DNA of 8,795 bases from Pseudanabaena sp. CAN_BIN31. GTDB taxonomy: Bacteria; Cyanobacteriota; Cyanobacteriia; Pseudanabaenales; Pseudanabaenaceae. The stretch's first letter is position 1. Each line of letters starts with the position of its first letter. Under the pieces are notes generated by a model. The model made no database searches. It saw only the letters and a program-made list of their open reading frames with translations, and had not been told where the DNA came from. The position numbers and the translations under genes were made by a program. Where the stretch lies: the NCBI GenBank assembly GCA_026785865.1, contig JAJAZG010000273.1, forward strand, positions 1 through 8,795. Direction: 5' to 3'. This document shows, in pieces, positions 5,627 through 8,795 of the stretch.

Positions 5627-6457
5627 ATGACAACCCAGAAACCAGAGTTGATTATCGAAGCGGGACGGACAGAGTCGCAATATTGGCAGGATTTATGGCG
5701 CTACCGTGAATTATTTTATTTTCTAGCGTGGCGGGACATTTTAGTTCGTTATAAGCAAACAGCGATCGGGATTGCTTGGGCTTTAATTCGCCCTTTTTTA
5801 ACTATGGTCGTATTTACAGTTGTATTCGGTAAGTTAGCAAAGCTCGATGATGGTAGCGTTCCATATCCAATCCTTGTTTTTTCAGCCTTGTTACCTTGGC
5901 AATTTTTTTCTAATTCTCTGTCTGAGTGCAGTAACAGTTTAATTTCTAATTCCAACCTTTTGTCTAAGGTATATTTTCCTAGACTGATCGTGCCAACCAG
6001 TGCGATCGTGGTTAGTTTTGTGGACTTTTTGATTTCTGGGATGATTCTGCTCGGATTAATGGCTTGGTTTAATTTTGTCCCTAGTTGGCGAATTCTCACA
6101 TTACCTGTGTTTATTTTAATCGCCTGTGCCGCCTCAATGGGGGCTGGTTTGTGGCTAGCAGCACTGAATGTGAAGTTTCGCGATTTTAGATTTGTTGTGC
6201 CTTTCATCGTGCAATTTGGGCTTTACATTTCACCTGTAGGATTCGCTAGTAGCATTGTTCCTGAGCAATGGCGTTTGATTTATGCGCTCAACCCGATGGT
6301 TGGCGTAATTGATGGATTTCGTTGGGCAATTTTAGGTGGCGATTACAGCTTACATCCACTAGGATTTACCTTATCTTTACTGATTGTATTTTTATTACTC
6401 GTGAGTGGAGTGTGGTACTTCAGGAAAACTGAAAGATTTTTTGCTGATATTATTTAA
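5627..6457 (+). CDS. wzm: Polysaccharide ABC exporter permease (Wzm-like)
   Basis: This 276-residue ABC-2 permease would form, as a homodimer with two Wzt subunits, the inner-membrane channel for a lipid-linked polysaccharide. The amphipathic N-terminal region ending WRDILVRYKQTAIGIAWALI (residues 35-54) is the hallmark of this family. Six hydrophobic segments follow at roughly 46-68, 80-98, 121-147, 155-180, 188-206 and 246-265. Further family signatures are KFRDFRFVVPFIVQFGLYISPVGF (183-206, listed only by position and key residues FRD and SPV) and LNPMVGVIDGFRWAILG (221-237). The ATG at 5627 is kept because no in-frame alternative fits better, although the ribosome site is poor. Wzm and Wzt genes are normally adjacent on one strand, but here wzt is divergent and lies beyond the DUF29 and antitoxin genes. 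The last 63 bases overlap the 3' end of the convergent protoporphyrinogen oxidase gene. Confidence 0.9.
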   Translation: MTTQKPELIIEAGRTESQYWQDLWRYRELFYFLAWRDILVRYKQTAIGIAWALIRPFLTMVVFTVVFGKLAKLDDGSVPYPILVFSALLPWQFFSNSLSECSNSLISNSNLLSKVYFPRLIVPTSAIVVSFVDFLISGMILLGLMAWFNFVPSWRILTLPVFILIACAASMGAGLWLAALNVKFRDFRFVVPFIVQFGLYISPVGFASSIVPEQWRLIYALNPMVGVIDGFRWAILGGDYSLHPLGFTLSLLIVFLLLVSGVWYFRKTERFFADII

Positions 6458-7885
6458 AAACTTGTCGATTTTAATCGCTTCCTGCAAGCCACGCTTGATG
6501 CAATCGCCTAGCGCTACACCGCCAATAAAATTGGCACTTATATATAAACCCTGAGACTTTTGCAGTTCTGTCTCCACGATCGCCAGACGCTCTAAATGAC
6601 CAATTTCATATTGCGGAATTGCTTTATCCCAAACATGCACAGCGATCGCCTTTGGTTCCACTTTTGTATCAGGACGAAGAATTGTTTTCTTCAAATCTTG
6701 ATGAACAGCCTCAATCATTTCTAGTTCTGAAAGCTCCGCTAGGGCAGGATCGAGCGTACCACCGATAAAGTTTAGCAATAATTGCCAACCTGCGGGAGCA
6801 CGTCCAGCAAATAGACTAGATGACCAGATTGTGCCAAGAGTGCGGACTCCTTGAGTGCGGGGAATCAGGTTCCCAAATCCTTTCATGTCATACATAAACT
6901 CGTGCTTAGGATAGGCAAGTACCACGCAAGCAACGGTAGGATAAAAAATTTCATTCAAGGCTCGGCTAGCGGCTGGTAAAAGATCTGCTAATAATTTAGC
7001 GGTGACGTAGGCAGGTGTCGTGAGAACCACCGATCGCGAAGTTATGATTTCTTCACCCATTGGTGTATCGAATTTAGAAATATAGATTTCGCCTTGCTTT
7101 TCTAGCGATCGCAAAGTCCATTGTTGTTTTACGCCCGTACCTTGCGCTCTTAAGTTAGTGGCGATCGCTTCAGGCAACATTTTAATTCCTTGACGGAAAG
7201 AGCCCAATTCACCTGTCTTTACTTTGGGAAGATTGGGATCATTTAACTTCTGGGCTTTACGTTCTTTACTCGAAAGAATAGCCCCTGCGATCAAACCGCC
7301 ATAGCTTTCTAATCTAGCAATTTTAGAAAACGCCGCCTTAGCACTGAGTCGTTTGGGATCGCCAGCATAGACTCCAGAGATAAAGGGCGCGACCAAATTA
7401 GAGACGGCTTGTTTGCCCAGTAACCGTGAAAAGAATTGCTCGACGGACTCTTCACCAGCCATCGCGGGGCGAGCAAAGCCCAGTGCGCCTAGTGCTAGAC
7501 GAATCTTGCTGCCCCAGTTCAAAATTTTTGTGGCGATCGCTCCTTGGGGTGTCATTGGTATGGCGTTGAGCTTGCCATCGAGAAATACAAAGCGCGGCAA
7601 CTTACCATCGGCAAGTACCAATTCATCCTTGAGTCCTACTTGGACGGCGAGACGCAATAGTTCGGGGGCAGGCTGAAAACTATTTGGGCCCTCTTCCCAC
7701 TGATAACCCTCATCATTTTTGGCGCTGATAATTGCCCCACCCACTCGATCCTGTGCTTCTGCCACCAAGACACGATATTTTTTGGCGATCAATTCATGGG
7801 CGATCGTTAAGCCTGAAATTCCTGCCCCAACGACAAGAACATCTAAGATTTGATTAGCTTCAGTGGGTTGCGTCGTGGAGTTCAT
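6395..7885 (-). CDS. hemY: Protoporphyrinogen oxidase (FAD-dependent, HemY type)
   Basis: This 496-residue flavoprotein would oxidise protoporphyrinogen IX to protoporphyrin IX, the last step shared by haem and chlorophyll synthesis, probably at the membrane surface. The N-terminal FAD-binding fold shows GAGISG (20-25), the ribose-binding acid E43, and DRVGG (46-50), followed by EEGPNSFQP (64-72), a segment typical of the oxygen-dependent enzyme. The C-terminal FAD motif is GGVALGDCIKRG (455-466). The length agrees with plant-type and bacterial HemY enzymes. Databases sometimes call this family hemG, though the E. coli HemG is unrelated. Many cyanobacteria instead use HemJ, so HemY here is informative for lineage. 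The final 20 residues (477-496) are encoded inside the 3' end of wzm and look like an extension past the usual end. The gene contains several HIP1 sites. The DUF2811 gene lies 107 bp upstream on the same strand. Confidence 0.9.
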   Translation of the reverse strand: MNSTTQPTEANQILDVLVVGAGISGLTIAHELIAKKYRVLVAEAQDRVGGAIISAKNDEGYQWEEGPNSFQPAPELLRLAVQVGLKDELVLADGKLPRFVFLDGKLNAIPMTPQGAIATKILNWGSKIRLALGALGFARPAMAGEESVEQFFSRLLGKQAVSNLVAPFISGVYAGDPKRLSAKAAFSKIARLESYGGLIAGAILSSKERKAQKLNDPNLPKVKTGELGSFRQGIKMLPEAIATNLRAQGTGVKQQWTLRSLEKQGEIYISKFDTPMGEEIITSRSVVLTTPAYVTAKLLADLLPAASRALNEIFYPTVACVVLAYPKHEFMYDMKGFGNLIPRTQGVRTLGTIWSSSLFAGRAPAGWQLLLNFIGGTLDPALAELSELEMIEAVHQDLKKTILRPDTKVEPKAIAVHVWDKAIPQYEIGHLERLAIVETELQKSQGLYISANFIGGVALGDCIKRGLQEAIKIDKFLNNISKKSFSFPEVPHSTHE

Positions 7886-7992
7886 AGCTTGGGGTTTCTA
7901 AGTCGTTGAGCAACCTTCAGTTTAATACAACTGCGTTGCTACTTTTGAATGCGATCGCCAGCCAAAGTAAAGACTGGACTTAGCTACAAGCT

Positions 7993-8229
7993 TTAAACTG
8001 AATGCTGAAACAAGGCATTTAAATACACTTTAGCGGTGCTGCGATAGCGATGAGATTCACTGTGTGATGAACTCTGGCGATCGCTACCGCCGTTTTGCAA
8101 CAAGAACAAAGATAAAGCGGCGGCAAATACGCGATCCTGATCCCAGTCAGGATGTGACTCTAGGTAACTTTGAAGGGTTTCGTGCAATTCTTCAGGAATT
8201 TCTGCCAATATACTGACGGTTGTACTCAT
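7993..8229 (-). CDS. DUF2811 family small protein
   Basis: This 78-residue protein of the cyanobacterial DUF2811 family has no known function. The N-terminal block VSILAEIPEELHETLQSYL, then SHPDWDQDRVFAAALSLFLL, is the conserved part, and the short ending VYLNALF is also typical. The middle (about residues 48-66) is a Ser/Arg/His-rich linker. The fold is predicted to be a short strand followed by helices, somewhat like small ribbon-helix-helix proteins; that is inference. The ATG at 8229 has GAGG (8240-8237) seven bases upstream. It precedes hemY on the same strand with a 107-bp gap, so co-transcription is possible but not shown. It is the last gene before the putative origin. Confidence 0.85.
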   Translation of the reverse strand: MSTTVSILAEIPEELHETLQSYLESHPDWDQDRVFAAALSLFLLQNGGSDRQSSSHSESHRYRSTAKVYLNALFQHSV

Positions 8230-8513
8230 GCTGAAGCCTCAACTTTTAAACAAGTTTGATAGAGATGACGCAACCATTTTCAGAGGTCGGGCTTTAATTG
8301 TGCGTGCAACTAGCGGTTCTTGTCAACGTAACGAAGTATTAAGGGTAAACGATAAAAACATGAAGCTAATTTGATAGAATCAGCATTTTAAATCAATTTA
8401 ATTTACATATCTTCACAATAAACAGTCCTAAAAAGTTTTCCCAAGTAAAACGCACTTGCTGTTAACAAATCCTTAACCAGTAAGGAGAAGGTATCTTTAT
8501 CTTTAAAACCACC
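8230..8513. other. Non-coding leader between DUF2811 gene and DnaA boxes
   Basis: No gene, RNA gene or strong hairpin is seen. It should hold the promoter of the leftward DUF2811 gene, but no convincing -10/-35 pair stands out. A weak, 7/9 DnaA-box-like site, TTTTCCCAA, lies at 8436-8444 in the orientation opposite to the main cluster. Confidence 0.4.
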
Positions 8514-8576
8514 TGTGGAAAACTAATACTTATCTGTGGAAAAAGCCTTGATATCTGTGGAAAAAGCTGTGGAAAA
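8514..8576 (+). other. Four DnaA boxes (TGTGGAAAA)
   Basis: Identical nonamers lie at 8514-8522, 8535-8543, 8556-8564 and 8568-8576, all on the same strand. Start-to-start distances are 21, 21 and 12 bp, i.e. about two, two and one helical turns, so the sites face nearly the same side of the helix. Boxes 2 and 3 share the longer context TATCTGTGGAAAAAG. Four perfect copies in 63 bp is far beyond chance. Confidence 0.85.
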
Positions 8577-8585
8577 CTTTTGGCG

Positions 8586-8640
8586 AAATAAATTAAAAAT
8601 TATTTTTTTCTTAATATTTATAATGATTTTTAAGTAAAAA
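8586..8640. other. AT-rich stretch, candidate DNA unwinding element
   Basis: Only three of 55 bases are G or C (at 8610, 8625 and 8634). It starts ten bases after the last DnaA box, the position expected of a duplex-unwinding element. Its function is inferred from composition and position. Confidence 0.6.
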
Positions 8641-8665
8641 GTAAACGAGATAAAGTATCGTTTGC
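8641..8665. other. Hairpin beside the AT-rich stretch
   Basis: AAACGA (8643-8648) pairs with TCGTTT (8658-8663) around a nine-base loop. The stem extends outward by one wobble pair and one G-C pair. It is too weak and too poor in G/C to call a terminator, but could be an origin-associated structure. Confidence 0.25.
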
Positions 8666-8739
8666 TTTTGTAGCGATCGCCACCTGTATTAAAAACCCGA
8701 AAATAGAAGGCCGCCCGCCGGCGAGCCATAAAATTTAGC

Positions 8740-8757
8740 GGTTTTTTTAAAAAAACC
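8740..8757. repeat. 18-bp perfect palindrome GG-T7-A7-CC
   Basis: Positions 8740-8757 read GG, seven T, seven A, CC, which is perfectly self-complementary. The T-to-A step within such tracts gives bent or easily opened DNA. It lies about 165 bp right of the DnaA boxes, outside any gene. A short GC-rich block containing the palindrome CGCCGGCG (8716-8723) lies just before it. Confidence 0.5.
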
Positions 8758-8795
8758 ATACAACAAAAAATATATAGGTGGCGAAAAAAAAATAA

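Larger units (their letters stand above)
8505..8650. other. Candidate chromosomal replication origin (oriC)
   Basis: This is a non-coding block with four perfect DnaA boxes followed directly by a very AT-rich stretch, which is the layout of a bacterial origin: an initiator-binding array beside a duplex-unwinding element. The box sequence TTTTCCACA (here TGTGGAAAA on the plus strand) is the form reported for cyanobacteria. In cyanobacteria, origins are often found next to dnaN or dnaA; neither is in the window, but the sequence to the right is not included. A plasmid or phage origin is the main alternative; the neighbouring hemY and DUF2811 genes favour the chromosome. Confidence 0.75.

Noticed and set aside
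5749..6207. Minus-strand open frame of 152 codons inside wzm
   Set aside because: It is a shadow of the well-supported permease gene, with no recognisable motif.
7413..7676. Plus-strand open frame of 87 codons inside hemY
   Set aside because: It is antisense to a conserved part of the oxidase, without a ribosome site or recognisable family.
8514..8576. Repeats at the right end as a CRISPR array
   Set aside because: The units are 9-mers at 21, 21 and 12 bp, too short and irregular for a CRISPR; they match DnaA boxes exactly.
8523..8759. Minus-strand open frame of 78 codons over the DnaA boxes
   Set aside because: Its end simply translates the repeated boxes (FSTAFSTDIKAFSTD), and its middle is Lys/Ile/Phe-rich from AT-rich DNA; the non-coding origin explains the sequence better.

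Overview
The window looks like the chromosome of an AT-rich cyanobacterium. The evidence is the cyanobacterial HIP1 octamer GCGATCGC (I find eleven exact copies, at 1350, 4391, 4407, 4898, 6642, 7105, 7161, 7533, 7951, 8077 and 8673), a DUF2811 gene, a DUF29 gene, a cyanobacterial-style IS630 element and DnaA boxes of the form TTTTCCACA. I cannot fix the genus from this.

Layout. Positions 1-402 hold no intact gene, only two head-to-head gene-end fragments that share a peptide. Positions 403-1762 are an IS630-family insertion sequence whose transposase is split into three frames: the first break carries a -1 slippery heptamer and may be programmed, while the second looks like a one-base insertion. 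After a decayed-looking intergenic stretch (1763-2127), a leftward gene set follows, read from high to low coordinates: DUF29 protein (5382-4921), an orphan RelB/DinJ-type antitoxin (4807-4544), the ATPase of a polysaccharide ABC exporter (wzt, 4322-3066) and a sulfotransferase (2931-2128). A 51-bp direct repeat carrying the 3' end of a DUF29 gene lies on each side of the antitoxin gene. The exporter permease (wzm, 5627-6457) points rightward, so the two halves of the exporter are divergent and 1.3 kb apart, and the permease end overlaps the end of a leftward protoporphyrinogen oxidase gene (7885-6395). A leftward DUF2811 gene (8229-7993) follows.

The last 300 bases are non-coding. They hold four identical, same-strand TGTGGAAAA boxes spaced 21, 21 and 12 bp, followed at once by a 55-bp stretch with only three G/C bases. 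This is the most informative signal in the window: a strong candidate for the chromosomal replication origin, or part of it.

How the genes may work together: Wzm and Wzt would export a completed, lipid-linked polysaccharide. Wzt carries a C-terminal extension of the carbohydrate-binding type, and the gene directly downstream is a sulfotransferase, so the exported glycan may be sulfated, perhaps at the end that Wzt recognises. The 3' half of wzt and the sulfotransferase gene are markedly richer in AT than the 5' half of wzt and lack HIP1 sites, which suggests that this end of the locus has been exchanged by recombination.
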